DNA of 64,000 nt from NCBI RefSeq assembly GCF_025150745.1, contig NZ_CP102282.1, positions 1,251,501 through 1,315,500 of the forward strand, in the 5' to 3' direction. Below the pieces are notes generated by a model. The model saw nothing but the letters and a program-made list of their open reading frames with translations. It was not told the DNA's origin and made no database searches. This document shows positions 29,292 through 38,386 of the stretch, piece by piece. The stretch's first letter is position 1; each line of letters starts with the position of its first letter. This stretch comes from Eubacterium ventriosum (lineage in GTDB: Bacteria > Bacillota > Clostridia > Lachnospirales > Lachnospiraceae). The translations under genes and the position numbers were made by a program.

Positions 29292-29460
29292 CTTTCACAT
29301 CCCTGTGGTAGGATGAAATCTTTATCGAAGGCACGCTCCCGCTACCTTCAGCTCGTAGCGGTACTAAGAAGCCGTGACAGCTTTCGCTGCCCCACCTTCT
29401 AAGGACCGACGGCTTCAGAGTACCTTCTTCTAAAGTTTTCATCCCCCACAGGGGCGAAAG
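29292..29460. other. Structured 169-bp element inside the V-ATPase operon
   Basis: The outer arms pair over CTTTC / GAAAG, CCCTGTGG / CCACAGGG and GGATGAAA / TTTCATCC, a stem of about 21 bp with short internal loops. Inside, CCGCTAC / GTAGCGG, GGTACT / AGTACC, AAGCCGT / ACGGCTT and CAGC-TTTC-GCTG form further helices, giving a branched fold. The segment is richer in GC than its surroundings. It could be a regulatory or processing RNA, or a palindromic insertion; I recognise no known family. The rest of the 304-bp gap to 29591 shows nothing except the ribosome binding site of ntpE. Confidence 0.65.
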
Positions 29461-29591
29461 TAATTAGAGTGAATAATACTGAAAGAAAAAATAGGTAATG
29501 GAAATTACACGTTTTCAACCATTGCAGTGAGAAAAGATTATGTGAGAATTGTTGTTTTGGTTAATGACGTGCAAAAGAAAGGAGGGGCTGC

Positions 29592-30185
29592 ATGAGTGGT
29601 TTGGATAACATTGTAGAGGAGATTAGAAATCAGTCTAAGCAGGAAGCAGATGAAATTCTGAAAGAAGCAGATGTTTTTTGCAAGGACTATATGAATAAAA
29701 TTAAAAAAGACGTAGAAGTAGAAGTTGTTTCGATTGAGAAGAAGGCTTTGGCTGACCGCAAACTTTATGAGGAAAAGACGGTTTCAGGTATGGAGTTTTT
29801 GGAACGTAATTCTATTCTTAGGGCTAAGCAGCAGGTTATTGAACAGGCTATTGATAAGGCTAGGGAGAGTATAGCAGGTCTTAATGATGAAGAATATTTT
29901 AACGTTTTAGAGAAGCTTTTAAGGAAGAATGTTCAGCAGGGCAAGGGAAAGATTTGTTTTTCTAAGAAGGATTTGGAGAGGATTCCTAATGGTTTTGAAG
30001 ATAGAGTAAAAGAGATTGTGGCAGAGAATCAGGGAGAGCTTGTAATTGATAAGGAGCCGGCTAATATTAAGGACGGTTTTGTATTAGTTTATGGAGAGAT
30101 TGAAGAGAATTGTACTTTGAAGGCCTTGTTTGATTCTAATATTGACAGAATAAAAGATATTGCCAATAAGCAGTTGTTTGGATAG
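29592..30185 (+). CDS. ntpE: V-type ATPase subunit E
   Basis: The 197-residue protein has an N-terminal charged helix (about 5-75) that forms the peripheral-stalk coiled coil and a C-terminal globular domain with the sequence KDGFVLVYGEIEENCT, typical of subunit E. It pairs with the small G/H-like subunit encoded at the start of the operon. GGAGGGG precedes the ATG; the next gene follows by 11 bp. Confidence 0.92.
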   Translation: MSGLDNIVEEIRNQSKQEADEILKEADVFCKDYMNKIKKDVEVEVVSIEKKALADRKLYEEKTVSGMEFLERNSILRAKQQVIEQAIDKARESIAGLNDEEYFNVLEKLLRKNVQQGKGKICFSKKDLERIPNGFEDRVKEIVAENQGELVIDKEPANIKDGFVLVYGEIEENCTLKALFDSNIDRIKDIANKQLFG

Positions 30186-30196
30186 GGGGTAATGCC

Positions 30197-31165
30197 ATGG
30201 AGCAGGAATATATTTATGGTGTTGCCAGAATCAGAGCACTTGAAGGTAGTTTGTTTACAGATGAAACCATTAATCAGTTGGTGCAGTGCAAGGATTATGA
30301 CGAGGCTATGGATTTCTTAAGAACCAAGGGCTGGGGGAACGGAAACCCGGACCAGAGTTTGGAGGAAATGCTTGAACAGGAGCGAAGGAGAACGTGGAAG
30401 GTTCTGGATGAATTAATTGAAGACAAGGAACAATGTGAGATTCTTACCATTGCCAACGAATACCATAATCTTAAGGCGGCAATTAAGCAGGTTTGTACTG
30501 AACTTGAAACTGAAAATGTGTTTTATGGAGATACAAAAACAGACACGGAATTTTTGAAAAATTGTATAAGGCAGGGTAATTACAATCTGCTTCCTAAAGG
30601 CATGGAGCAGGCGGCAAAGGATGCAACAACAGTTCTTATGCAGACTGGCGATGGACAGTTGTGCGATGTGATTATTGACAGGGCAACACTGGAGGCAATT
30701 AAGCAGGCAGGTCAGGAAGCAACTAATGAAATGATTAAAAAATACGCAGATGACCTGGTTACCATATCAGACATTAAAATAGCAGTAAGATGTGCAGCTA
30801 CAAATAAGGACACATCTTTTGTTTCAAAAGCACTTGTAAGTTGTGACGGAGTAAGCGTTACGGAATTGATTATAGCTTGCAAGGACGGCTTGGATGGAGT
30901 TTGTTCTTATCTTGAAAAGATAGGCTATAGTCAGGCAGTTAGTGCTTTAAAAATATCAAAATCAGTTTTTGAATGCTGGTGTGACAATAAGATTGTGGAA
31001 GATATAAAGTCACAGAAATATGACTCTTTTTCAATAGGACCGATTATTGCTTATGTTATTGCAAGAGAGAATGAAATTAAAACAGTAAAAATTATTCTTT
31101 CGGGCAAAATTAATGGTTTTGACAATGAGTTTATAAAAGAAAGGGTAAGGGTAATGTATGCATAA
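30197..31165 (+). CDS. ntpC: V-type ATPase subunit C (central-stalk cap)
   Basis: The 322-residue all-helical protein starts EQEYIYGVARIRALEGSL, as expected for the C/AC39-type subunit that links the rotor to the K ring. It overlaps the next gene by 8 bp (ATGCATAA), so translation is coupled. AGGGGG precedes the ATG at 30197; another ATG at 30192 is out of frame. Confidence 0.93.
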   Translation: MEQEYIYGVARIRALEGSLFTDETINQLVQCKDYDEAMDFLRTKGWGNGNPDQSLEEMLEQERRRTWKVLDELIEDKEQCEILTIANEYHNLKAAIKQVCTELETENVFYGDTKTDTEFLKNCIRQGNYNLLPKGMEQAAKDATTVLMQTGDGQLCDVIIDRATLEAIKQAGQEATNEMIKKYADDLVTISDIKIAVRCAATNKDTSFVSKALVSCDGVSVTELIIACKDGLDGVCSYLEKIGYSQAVSALKISKSVFECWCDNKIVEDIKSQKYDSFSIGPIIAYVIARENEIKTVKIILSGKINGFDNEFIKERVRVMYA

Positions 31166-31478
31166 AGTAGCAGTTATAGGTGATTATGACAGTATATATG
31201 GCTTTAGCGCACTGGGACTTGATACATTTCCGGTTACCGACGTAACAGAGGCAGCACATTTGCTAAGAAAAATAGCTGCAGGTGAATATGCCATTATATA
31301 CATTACAGAAATGTTAGCAAAACAGCTTTCAGCAGAGATAGAAAAATACAGAGAGCAGATGGTTCCTGCAATTATCCTTATTCCGGGTGTAAAAGGAAAC
31401 ACGGGAGACGGAGTAAAAGGCGTTAAGGATTGTGTAGAGCAGGCTATTGGTTCGGATATTGTATTTGGGAAGGAATAA
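31158..31478 (+). CDS. ntpG: V-type ATPase subunit F (NtpG)
   Basis: The 106-residue protein has KVAVIGDYDSIYGFSALGLD at the start and VPAIILIPG near the end, the Rossmann-like fold of the central-stalk subunit called F (NtpG in Enterococcus). It binds the D subunit in the rotor. It overlaps the C gene and sits 3 bp upstream of the A gene. Confidence 0.92.
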   Translation: MHKVAVIGDYDSIYGFSALGLDTFPVTDVTEAAHLLRKIAAGEYAIIYITEMLAKQLSAEIEKYREQMVPAIILIPGVKGNTGDGVKGVKDCVEQAIGSDIVFGKE

Positions 31479-31481
31479 GAC

Positions 31482-33254
31482 ATGGAGTATAGCAAGGGTG
31501 TAATTAAGAAAGTAGCAGGACCTCTTGTAATAGCAGAGGGAATGCGTGATGCCAATATGTTTGACGTGGTTAGGGTTAGCGACAAGCATCTTATTGGTGA
31601 AATTATAGAAATGCATGAAGATAGAGCATCAATTCAGGTTTATGAGGAGACAGCCGGACTTGGGCCGGGAGAGCCTGTTGTATCAACGGGAGCGCCTATG
31701 TCAGTAGAACTTGGACCGGGTCTTATCGGTAGTATTTATGACGGAATTCAAAGACCACTTGATGATATTATGAAGGTATCGGGCAATCTTCTAAAGAGAG
31801 GTGTTTCCGTACCTTCTTTGAAAAGAGAATTAAAATGGGAGTTTGTTCCAACAGCTTCAGTTGGGGACATTGTTGAACCGGGAGATGTTATTGGAATAGT
31901 AAAAGAGACAGCGGCAGTTACTCAGAAAATAATGGTTCCATATGGAATTAAAGGCGAAATTACAAGCATTAAAGGCGGAACATATGACGTTACTGAAACT
32001 GTTGCCACAGTTAAGACAGAAGATGGTGAAAAGGAATTAACTTTAATGCAGAAATGGCCTGTTAGAAAAGGCAGACCTTATAAAGAGAAAAAAGCTCCTT
32101 ATAAGCCTTTGGTTACAGGACAAAGAGTTATCGATACTTTGTTTCCAATTGCCAGAGGTGGCGTTGCAGCAGTTCCGGGACCTTTCGGAAGTGGAAAAAC
32201 AGTTATTCAGCATCAGCTTGCAAAATGGGCTGAGGCAGATATTGTAGTATACATTGGTTGTGGTGAGCGTGGAAATGAAATGACAGATGTTCTTAATGAG
32301 TTCCCAGAATTAAAGGATCCAAAAACAGGACAGTCATTAATGGAAAGAACAGTTCTTATAGCCAACACATCTGACATGCCTGTTGCAGCAAGAGAAGCTT
32401 CAATTTATACAGGAATTACAATAGCAGAATATTTTAGAGACATGGGCTATTCAGTAGCTTTAATGGCAGACTCAACATCACGTTGGGCAGAGGCTTTAAG
32501 AGAGATGTCAGGACGTTTGGAAGAGATGCCCGGTGAAGAAGGTTATCCGGCATACCTTGGAAGCCGTCTTGCACAGTTTTATGAACGTGCCGGGGATGTT
32601 GTTACCCTTGGAAAAGAAGGCAGGGAAGGAGCTTTGTCAGTTATCGGTGCTGTATCTCCTCCAGGTGGTGATATTTCAGAACCTGTATCTCAGGCAACAC
32701 TTCGTATTGTAAAAGTATTCTGGGGACTTGATTCAAACCTTGCATACAAGAGACATTTTCCGGCAATTAACTGGCTTACAAGTTATTCACTTTATGTAGA
32801 CAGAATTGGTGGATGGTTTGAAGAAAATGTTAATAAAGATTGGTTAAAGCTTCGACAGGAGTTAATGAAATTATTGCAGGAAGAAGCAGAGCTTGATGAA
32901 ATCGTAAAAATGGTAGGCATGGATGCTTTGTCTGCACCTGACAGACTAAAGATGGAAGCAAGCCGTTCAATAAGAGAAGATTATTTGCATCAGAACTCTT
33001 TCCATGAAGTTGATACTTATACATCACTTAGAAAGCAGTATATGATGATGGAATTGGTACTTGGTTTCTATAATAAGTCAATGGAAGCCCTTAAACAGGG
33101 AGCAAGCGTTGATAAGCTTATTAAGATGCCTGTACGTGAAGCAATCGGACGTTTTAAATATACACACGAAGACCGGCTTGACGAAGCGTTCAATGAAATA
33201 ATGGACAAGCTTGCCGAAGAGGTGGCAAATACACTGGAAAAGGAGGACTTCTAA
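31482..33254 (+). CDS. ntpA: V-type ATPase catalytic subunit A
   Basis: The 590-residue protein carries the Walker A motif GPFGSGKT at residues 233-240 and the typical A-subunit signatures [12 protein letters not shown] (here [12 protein letters not shown]), [22 protein letters not shown] and [12 protein letters not shown]. It hydrolyses or makes ATP in three sites at the A/B interfaces. Length fits the family. It is followed after 1 bp by the B gene, with whose ribosome binding site its last codons overlap. Confidence 0.98.
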   Translation: MEYSKGVIKKVAGPLVIAEGMRDANMFDVVRVSDKHLIGEIIEMHEDRASIQVYEETAGLGPGEPVVSTGAPMSVELGPGLIGSIYDGIQRPLDDIMKVSGNLLKRGVSVPSLKRELKWEFVPTASVGDIVEPGDVIGIVKETAAVTQKIMVPYGIKGEITSIKGGTYDVTETVATVKTEDGEKELTLMQKWPVRKGRPYKEKKAPYKPLVTGQRVIDTLFPIARGGVAAVPGPFGSGKTVIQHQLAKWAEADIVVYIGCGERGNEMTDVLNEFPELKDPKTGQSLMERTVLIANTSDMPVAAREASIYTGITIAEYFRDMGYSVALMADSTSRWAEALREMSGRLEEMPGEEGYPAYLGSRLAQFYERAGDVVTLGKEGREGALSVIGAVSPPGGDISEPVSQATLRIVKVFWGLDSNLAYKRHFPAINWLTSYSLYVDRIGGWFEENVNKDWLKLRQELMKLLQEEAELDEIVKMVGMDALSAPDRLKMEASRSIREDYLHQNSFHEVDTYTSLRKQYMMMELVLGFYNKSMEALKQGASVDKLIKMPVREAIGRFKYTHEDRLDEAFNEIMDKLAEEVANTLEKEDF

Positions 33255-33255
33255 T

Positions 33256-34632
33256 ATGCCAAAGGAATATAGAACAATTCAGGAAGTAGCAGGACCACTT
33301 ATGATGGTTAGAAATGTGGAAAATGTTACTTACGATGAATTAGGTGAAATAGAACTTGCAAACGGTGAAGTAAGAAGATGTAAAGTTCTTGAAGTTAATG
33401 GAAGTAATGCTCTGGTTCAGCTATTTGAAGATTCTACAGGCATTAATTTGTCTAACAGTAAAGTACGTTTTCTTGGAAGAAGCATGGAACTTGGAGTTTC
33501 GCCGGATATGCTTGGAAGAGTTTTTGACGGCTTGGGAAATCCAATAGATGGAGGTCCTGACATTCTTCCGGAGGAAAGGCGAGATATTAACGGTGTGGCG
33601 ATGAATCCGGCAGCGAGAAATTATCCTTCTGAATTTATCCAGACAGGAATTTCGGCAATTGACGGACTTAACACTCTTGTAAGAGGACAAAAACTACCAA
33701 TCTTTTCAGCTTCAGGTTTGCCACATGCCAACCTTGCAGCCCAGATTGCAAAACAGGCAAAGGTTATTGGAACTGACGAACCTTTTGCAGTTGTTTTTGC
33801 GGCAGTTGGTATTACTTTTGAAGAATCAAACTTTTTTATCAATAGTTTTAAGGAAACAGGGGCAATTGACAGAACGGTATTGTTTATCAATCTTGCCAAT
33901 GATCCGGCGGTAGAACGTATTGCAACGCCTAGAATGGCACTTACTGCAGCAGAATATCTTGCCTTCGAAAAAGGAATGCACGTACTTGTAATTATAACTG
34001 ATATTACAAACTACGCAGACGCATTAAGAGAAGTTTCTGCAGCAAGAAAGGAAGTTCCGGGCAGACGTGGTTATCCGGGATATATGTATACTGACCTTGC
34101 AACAATGTATGAGCGTGCAGGTCGTCAGCGTGGCAAAGACGGTAGTATTACAATGATTCCGATTCTTACAATGCCTGAAGATGACAAGACTCATCCTATC
34201 CCTGACCTTACAGGTTATATTACAGAGGGACAGATTATCTTAAGCCGTGACCTTTACAGAAAAGGAATTACACCACCAATAGATGTACTTCCATCTCTTT
34301 CAAGACTTAAGGACAAAGGTATTGGCGAAGGAAAAACAAGAGCTGACCACAGTAACGTAATGAATCAGCTTTTCTCAGCCTACGCAAGAGGCAAGGAAGC
34401 CAAAGAACTTATGACAATTCTTGGTGAGGCTGCACTGTCAGACATTGATCTTATTTATGCTAAGTTTGCAGACGAGTTTGAGAAGGAATATGTTTCACAG
34501 GGCTATGACGCAAACCGTTCCATTGAGGAGACGATGGATATTGGCTGGAAACTTTTGTCAATGCTTCCTAAGTCGGAGTTAAAGAGAATTGATGATAAGT
34601 TCCTTGAAAAATATTATAAGCAGCAGGATTAG
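33256..34632 (+). CDS. ntpB: V-type ATPase subunit B (non-catalytic)
   Basis: The 458-residue protein matches the B subunit: [16 protein letters not shown] at the start, [15 protein letters not shown] in place of a working P-loop, [19 protein letters not shown] and [21 protein letters not shown] chose ATG 33256, 8 nt after AGGAGG; an in-frame ATG at 33211 lies within the A gene. It forms the alternating ring with A. A 55-bp gap separates it from the D gene. Confidence 0.98.
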   Translation: MPKEYRTIQEVAGPLMMVRNVENVTYDELGEIELANGEVRRCKVLEVNGSNALVQLFEDSTGINLSNSKVRFLGRSMELGVSPDMLGRVFDGLGNPIDGGPDILPEERRDINGVAMNPAARNYPSEFIQTGISAIDGLNTLVRGQKLPIFSASGLPHANLAAQIAKQAKVIGTDEPFAVVFAAVGITFEESNFFINSFKETGAIDRTVLFINLANDPAVERIATPRMALTAAEYLAFEKGMHVLVIITDITNYADALREVSAARKEVPGRRGYPGYMYTDLATMYERAGRQRGKDGSITMIPILTMPEDDKTHPIPDLTGYITEGQIILSRDLYRKGITPPIDVLPSLSRLKDKGIGEGKTRADHSNVMNQLFSAYARGKEAKELMTILGEAALSDIDLIYAKFADEFEKEYVSQGYDANRSIEETMDIGWKLLSMLPKSELKRIDDKFLEKYYKQQD

Positions 34633-34687
34633 AATTAATATTGGTTGTATTGATTTTTTAGATAGTTTTTAGAAATGAGGGAAAATT

Positions 34688-35353
34688 ATGGCAGGAACAA
34701 GAGTAAATCCAACCCGAATGGAATTAACGAAACAGAAGAAAAAGCTGCTTTCTGCTACTAGAGGTCACAAGCTTTTAAAGGATAAAAGAGATGAGCTGGT
34801 AAGACAGTTTATGGATCTTATAAAAGAAAATATGGAATTAAGACTTAAAGTTGAAAAAGGCATAAAAAATGCCAACATGGAGTTTGCCATTGCAAGGGCA
34901 GGAATGAGCGAACAGGTTTTGAACACTGCACTTATGGCATCAAAGAAAAGCCTGAATATTAATCAAGGTGTTAAGAATGTAATGAGTGTTGACATACCTA
35001 CTTTTTCAACTAATGACGAAATAAGTGGAAATGACATATACTCTTATGGCTATGCTTTTACAGCAGGAGATTTGGATGACGCAGTATACTCCTTAAGTAC
35101 TGTTTTTGAAGATATGCTTAAACTGGCAGAGGTAGAAAAATCCTGTCAGCTTATGGCAACTGAAATTGAAAAAACAAGAAGAAGAGTAAATGCTTTAGAA
35201 CATGTAATAATTCCTGAAGCAATGGAAAACATAAAGTATATAACAATGAAGTTGGATGAAAATGAGCGTAGCACACAGATTCGTCTAATGAAGGTTAAAG
35301 ATATGATGGTTCAGCAGGCAGTGGAAGAGAGACGAGTGCAGGATGGATTATAA
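34688..35353 (+). CDS. ntpD: V-type ATPase subunit D (central rotor shaft)
   Basis: The 221-residue protein has long N- and C-terminal helices flanking a short beta hairpin. It starts RVNPTRMELTKQKKKLLSAT and later has RRRVNALEHVIIPEAME, the signature of the rotor shaft subunit. It is the last gene of the operon. No clear terminator follows before the D-lactate dehydrogenase gene, which starts 94 bp later with its own ribosome binding site. Confidence 0.97.
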   Translation: MAGTRVNPTRMELTKQKKKLLSATRGHKLLKDKRDELVRQFMDLIKENMELRLKVEKGIKNANMEFAIARAGMSEQVLNTALMASKKSLNINQGVKNVMSVDIPTFSTNDEISGNDIYSYGYAFTAGDLDDAVYSLSTVFEDMLKLAEVEKSCQLMATEIEKTRRRVNALEHVIIPEAMENIKYITMKLDENERSTQIRLMKVKDMMVQQAVEERRVQDGL

Positions 35354-35447
35354 TAAATTGACTGAAAACAAAAATTGACATATTACGATTAAAACTATAT
35401 AACTAAGTTAATCCATATGGAAATTTAAATGTTAGGAAGGTGTAGGT

Positions 35448-36446
35448 ATGAAAATTTTATTTTATGATACAAAGAAATATGACAAGGAATCTTTTGATAA
35501 GGTTTTGCCAAAGTATGAGGACATTGAAATCGAATACGTTGATAGTGATATTTCCGTAAGAAACGCAGTGTATGCCAAAGGCTTTGAGGCTGTATGTGGT
35601 TTTGTAAGTTCAGATTTCAGTGCTAAGGTTATAGATGTTTTGGCAGACAATGGTGTAAAGATTATTCTTTTAAGATGTGCCGGTTTTAATAATGTTGACA
35701 TTAAAAGAGCTAAGGAAAGAGGAGTTTTAGTTCTGAGAGTTCCGGGATACTCACCGGAGGCAGTGGCAGAACACGCTATGGCACTTGCCCTTGCAAGTAA
35801 CAGACACATTCATAAGGGATACATTAAGGTTAGAGAAAACAACTTTAGCCTTGTGGGTCTTACAGGACTTAATTTCTTTAAGAAAACAGCAGGAATAATC
35901 GGCACCGGAAAAATCGGCGCAGCAATGTGTAGAATTTGTAAAGGTTTTGGAATGAGAGTTATTGCATATGACATATATCAAAATCCTGATTTGGATTTTG
36001 TTGAATATGTTGATCTTGACACATTGTTGGCAGAAAGTGATTTGATTTCACTTCATTGCCCATTAACAGATGATTCTTATCATATGATAAATTCAGAATC
36101 AATAAATAAGATGAAAGACAATGTAGTTCTTGTAAACACATCAAGAGGTGCATTAATTGACACAGAAGACTTGATTAAGGGAATACGTCAGCACAAATTC
36201 CACAGCGTAGGTCTTGATGTTTACGAGGAAGAAACAGCCAACGTATTCGAAAACCGTGAAGACGATATAATGGAAACATCCATTACATCAAGACTTCTAT
36301 CATTCCCAAATGTAATCGTAACATCCCATCAGGCATTCTTAACAGAAGAAGCCTTGGAGGCAATCAGCTATACAACACTTGAAAATGCCCAAAGCTATAT
36401 TGAAGGACATATAATCAAGCAGAATTTAGTATTGCCACGGGAATAG
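35448..36446 (+). CDS. ldhA: D-lactate dehydrogenase (LdhA-type 2-hydroxyacid dehydrogenase)
   Basis: The 332-residue enzyme has the NAD-binding motif GTGKIG, and catalytic Arg 233 (NTSRG), Glu 260 (LDVYEEE) and His 294 (SHQAFLTEEA), all expected for fermentative D-lactate dehydrogenases. The C-terminal TEEALEAI is also diagnostic of the LdhA group. It reduces pyruvate to D-lactate and recycles NADH during fermentation. AGGAAGG lies upstream of the ATG. Some family members use other 2-oxoacids, so the substrate is likely but not certain. Confidence 0.9.
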   Translation: MKILFYDTKKYDKESFDKVLPKYEDIEIEYVDSDISVRNAVYAKGFEAVCGFVSSDFSAKVIDVLADNGVKIILLRCAGFNNVDIKRAKERGVLVLRVPGYSPEAVAEHAMALALASNRHIHKGYIKVRENNFSLVGLTGLNFFKKTAGIIGTGKIGAAMCRICKGFGMRVIAYDIYQNPDLDFVEYVDLDTLLAESDLISLHCPLTDDSYHMINSESINKMKDNVVLVNTSRGALIDTEDLIKGIRQHKFHSVGLDVYEEETANVFENREDDIMETSITSRLLSFPNVIVTSHQAFLTEEALEAISYTTLENAQSYIEGHIIKQNLVLPRE

Positions 36447-36467
36447 GGGAAAAGACTGAAGAAAAAA

Positions 36468-36536
36468 GGACACTTTAAAAATCAAGTGCCCTAGTGTATA
36501 AACCAGTTAGAAAGTGAATCGGATGCAACTCCGATT
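36468..36536 (+). terminator. Two small hairpins after ldhA
   Basis: GGACACTT / AAGTGCCC (36469-36491, one mismatch) and AATCGGA / TCCGATT (36517-36536) follow the dehydrogenase gene. Neither has a long T-run. They probably mark the 3' end of the message, with modest efficiency. Confidence 0.45.
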
Positions 36537-36600
36537 TGCCCTCAGTGAATTAAAAACAAATAAAAATACCATAAAAACTATACAAATTGGCGATAAATCC

Positions 36601-36658
36601 TTGAAAATTCACCACTTTATTGTATAATAATGTCAATAGCAGAAAATAAAAACGTTTT
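36601..36658 (+). promoter_or_regulatory. Promoter and AAAACGTTTT palindrome upstream of GH16
   Basis: TTGAAA (36601-36606) and TATAAT (36623-36628) are 16 bp apart. A perfect palindrome AAAACGTTTT (36649-36658) lies about 20 bp after the -10, where a bound repressor would block transcription. The core equals the one at 2439 and 40498. Confidence 0.6.
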
Positions 36659-36739
36659 CGGATGATTCAATAAGAATATTGAATTATTGACAATAACACA
36701 TTTAAATCAGGAAAACATGAATTGAAAAGGAGATTTTGT

Positions 36740-37975
36740 ATGAGAAAGGTATTAGCTTTTGCAGTGGTAGCTACAGCTACATTAGGTATTGGTTTTGCAG
36801 GAACTACAGTTAAAGCAGCAGAACCAGCACAGAATATTGATATTTCAAAGATGAAAGTTAACTGGAGTGATGAATTTAATGGAACAGAACTTAACAGTGA
36901 CCATTGGACTCCGGAGATTGGAAATGGAAACTGGGGCTGGGGAAACAATGAGAAAGAATACTATAAAGCAAACAACATATCTGTATCAGATGGAACAATG
37001 AAGATTAAAGCCCAGACAGAAAAAGTTGGTAGTTACAATTGGACATCTGGAAGAATCAAAAGTGCAGGAAAGGTTAACATTGGATATGGATATGTTGAAG
37101 CAAGAATAAAGATTCCTTCATCACAGGGAATTTGGCCAGCATTCTGGATGCTTGGAACTAACGGAAAGACTTGGCCTGCATGTGGTGAGATTGATATTAT
37201 GGAAGCTTTCAACACAAGATCAGATATCCAGAGCACAATCCATTATCCAAAATGGAATGGAGCAGATCAGTATGTTTACACTAACCGTAATATACGTAAT
37301 AAGACAGAATGGCATACATATGGATGTTACAGAGATGGAAGCATATGTGCATTCTACATAGATGGTAAGCTTTTAACATCATACGGAACATGGACAAATA
37401 AGTTTGTAAGAATAACTGATTTCGCAGAAACATATTCAACAGCAGATTTAACAACAGGAAATTATGCAGGACAGCGTAGTGTATTAAATGATGATTACTA
37501 TCTTTTGTTTAATGTGGCATGTGGCGGAAACTTAGCACAGGGCAACCCTCCAACAAACAGTGATTGGAGTGCTACAATGGAAGTTGACTATGTAAGATAC
37601 TACGTACCAAAAACAGCAGAAGAACTCGAACAGGACAAAAAAAATGAAGTTAACAAAAAAGACTACGACAAGAACACAACAATTGTCACAGCACCTGCAA
37701 GAGCAAAAATCAAAACTCTTAAAAATGTAAAGAAGAGAAAAATGCAGATTAAACTTGCTAAAGTAAGTGGTGCAAAAGGCTACCAGATTCGTTACTGCGA
37801 TAACAAGAAATTCCAGGGCTACAGTGTTAAGAACATTAAGAAGACAAAAGTTACAATTAAGAAGCTTGACAAAAAAGAAACCTATTGGGTTAAGGCAAGA
37901 GCTTACAAAGTAGTAAACGGTTCAAAGAAATACGGCGCATGGTCAAAAGTTAAAAAAGTAAAAATCAAAAAATAA
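36740..37975 (+). CDS. Secreted GH16 laminarinase
   Basis: The 411-residue protein has a signal peptide (about 1-24, ending TVKA), then a GH16 beta-jelly-roll domain (about 35-290). The catalytic motif GEIDIMEA has nucleophile Glu 150, Asp 152 and acid/base Glu 155; the extra Met in E-x-D-x-x-E marks the laminarinase-type GH16 subgroup. GIWPAFWMLG is another typical segment. The Lys-rich Fn3-like C-terminal module (about 325-411) ends with KKYGAWSKVKKVKIKK. It should cut beta-1,3- or mixed-link beta-glucan outside the cell, complementing the GH81 enzyme. ATG 36740 is preceded by AAGGAG; an upstream TTG (36722) overlaps that region. Confidence 0.95.
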   Translation: MRKVLAFAVVATATLGIGFAGTTVKAAEPAQNIDISKMKVNWSDEFNGTELNSDHWTPEIGNGNWGWGNNEKEYYKANNISVSDGTMKIKAQTEKVGSYNWTSGRIKSAGKVNIGYGYVEARIKIPSSQGIWPAFWMLGTNGKTWPACGEIDIMEAFNTRSDIQSTIHYPKWNGADQYVYTNRNIRNKTEWHTYGCYRDGSICAFYIDGKLLTSYGTWTNKFVRITDFAETYSTADLTTGNYAGQRSVLNDDYYLLFNVACGGNLAQGNPPTNSDWSATMEVDYVRYYVPKTAEELEQDKKNEVNKKDYDKNTTIVTAPARAKIKTLKNVKKRKMQIKLAKVSGAKGYQIRYCDNKKFQGYSVKNIKKTKVTIKKLDKKETYWVKARAYKVVNGSKKYGAWSKVKKVKIKK

Positions 37976-38066
37976 AAAATAGCAATAACAAAAATAATTG
38001 AACAAATAGTGGAATGAGAGATGTTTCTGATTAGTGAAACACTATCGGAAACGAAAGAGAATCTAA

Positions 38067-38108
38067 AAAAGCATACTTTGGGGTAAAATACCTCCGAAGT
38101 ATGCTTTT
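38067..38108 (+). terminator. Terminator of the GH16 gene
   Basis: A perfect 12-bp stem AAAAGCATACTT / AAGTATGCTTTT encloses an inner GGGGTA / TACCTC helix. Confidence 0.85.
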
Positions 38109-38191
38109 GTGCGTTGTGGGAGAAAGTTGTGAACGGTGCAGAAGGTTTGTTGTGAGTTGAAAAGTAGCTAGTCGTGTGGTTATGAAAAGAT

Positions 38192-38241
38192 TAGTGATTA
38201 AACACCACAACAAAATATAAAAGTTGTGGTGATTCACTAAA
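38192..38241. other. Long intergenic hairpin (7 + 9 bp stems)
   Basis: TTAGTGA / TCACTAA and, inside it, CACCACAAC / GTTGTGGTG pair perfectly, with an 11-nt AT loop and small internal loop. No T-run follows on either strand, and no gene overlaps. It could be a regulator site, a small RNA fold or a repeat relic. Confidence 0.55.
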
Positions 38242-38269
38242 GAGAAACTCAGTTTACAGGAAATTCACA

Positions 38270-38312
38270 GAATATCCTTTTTTATCCATTTATTAATGGG
38301 TGTTCTTTTTTC
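38270..38312 (+). terminator. Terminator-like hairpin before the TPR gene
   Basis: AGAATATCC can pair with GGGTGTTCT (two G-U pairs), or ATCCATT with AATGGGT, and TTTTTT follows. The two alternative pairings share the right arm. It lies about 75 bp before the next start, so it may be the end of an upstream short transcript or an attenuator. The 411-bp gap 37976-38386 contains these hairpins and no gene. Confidence 0.55.
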
Positions 38313-38386
38313 TAAAAATATGTTAAAATGGAATTTGTGAAATTGTATATCAAAACGAAATGAAAAATATAATTTGGGAGATAACA

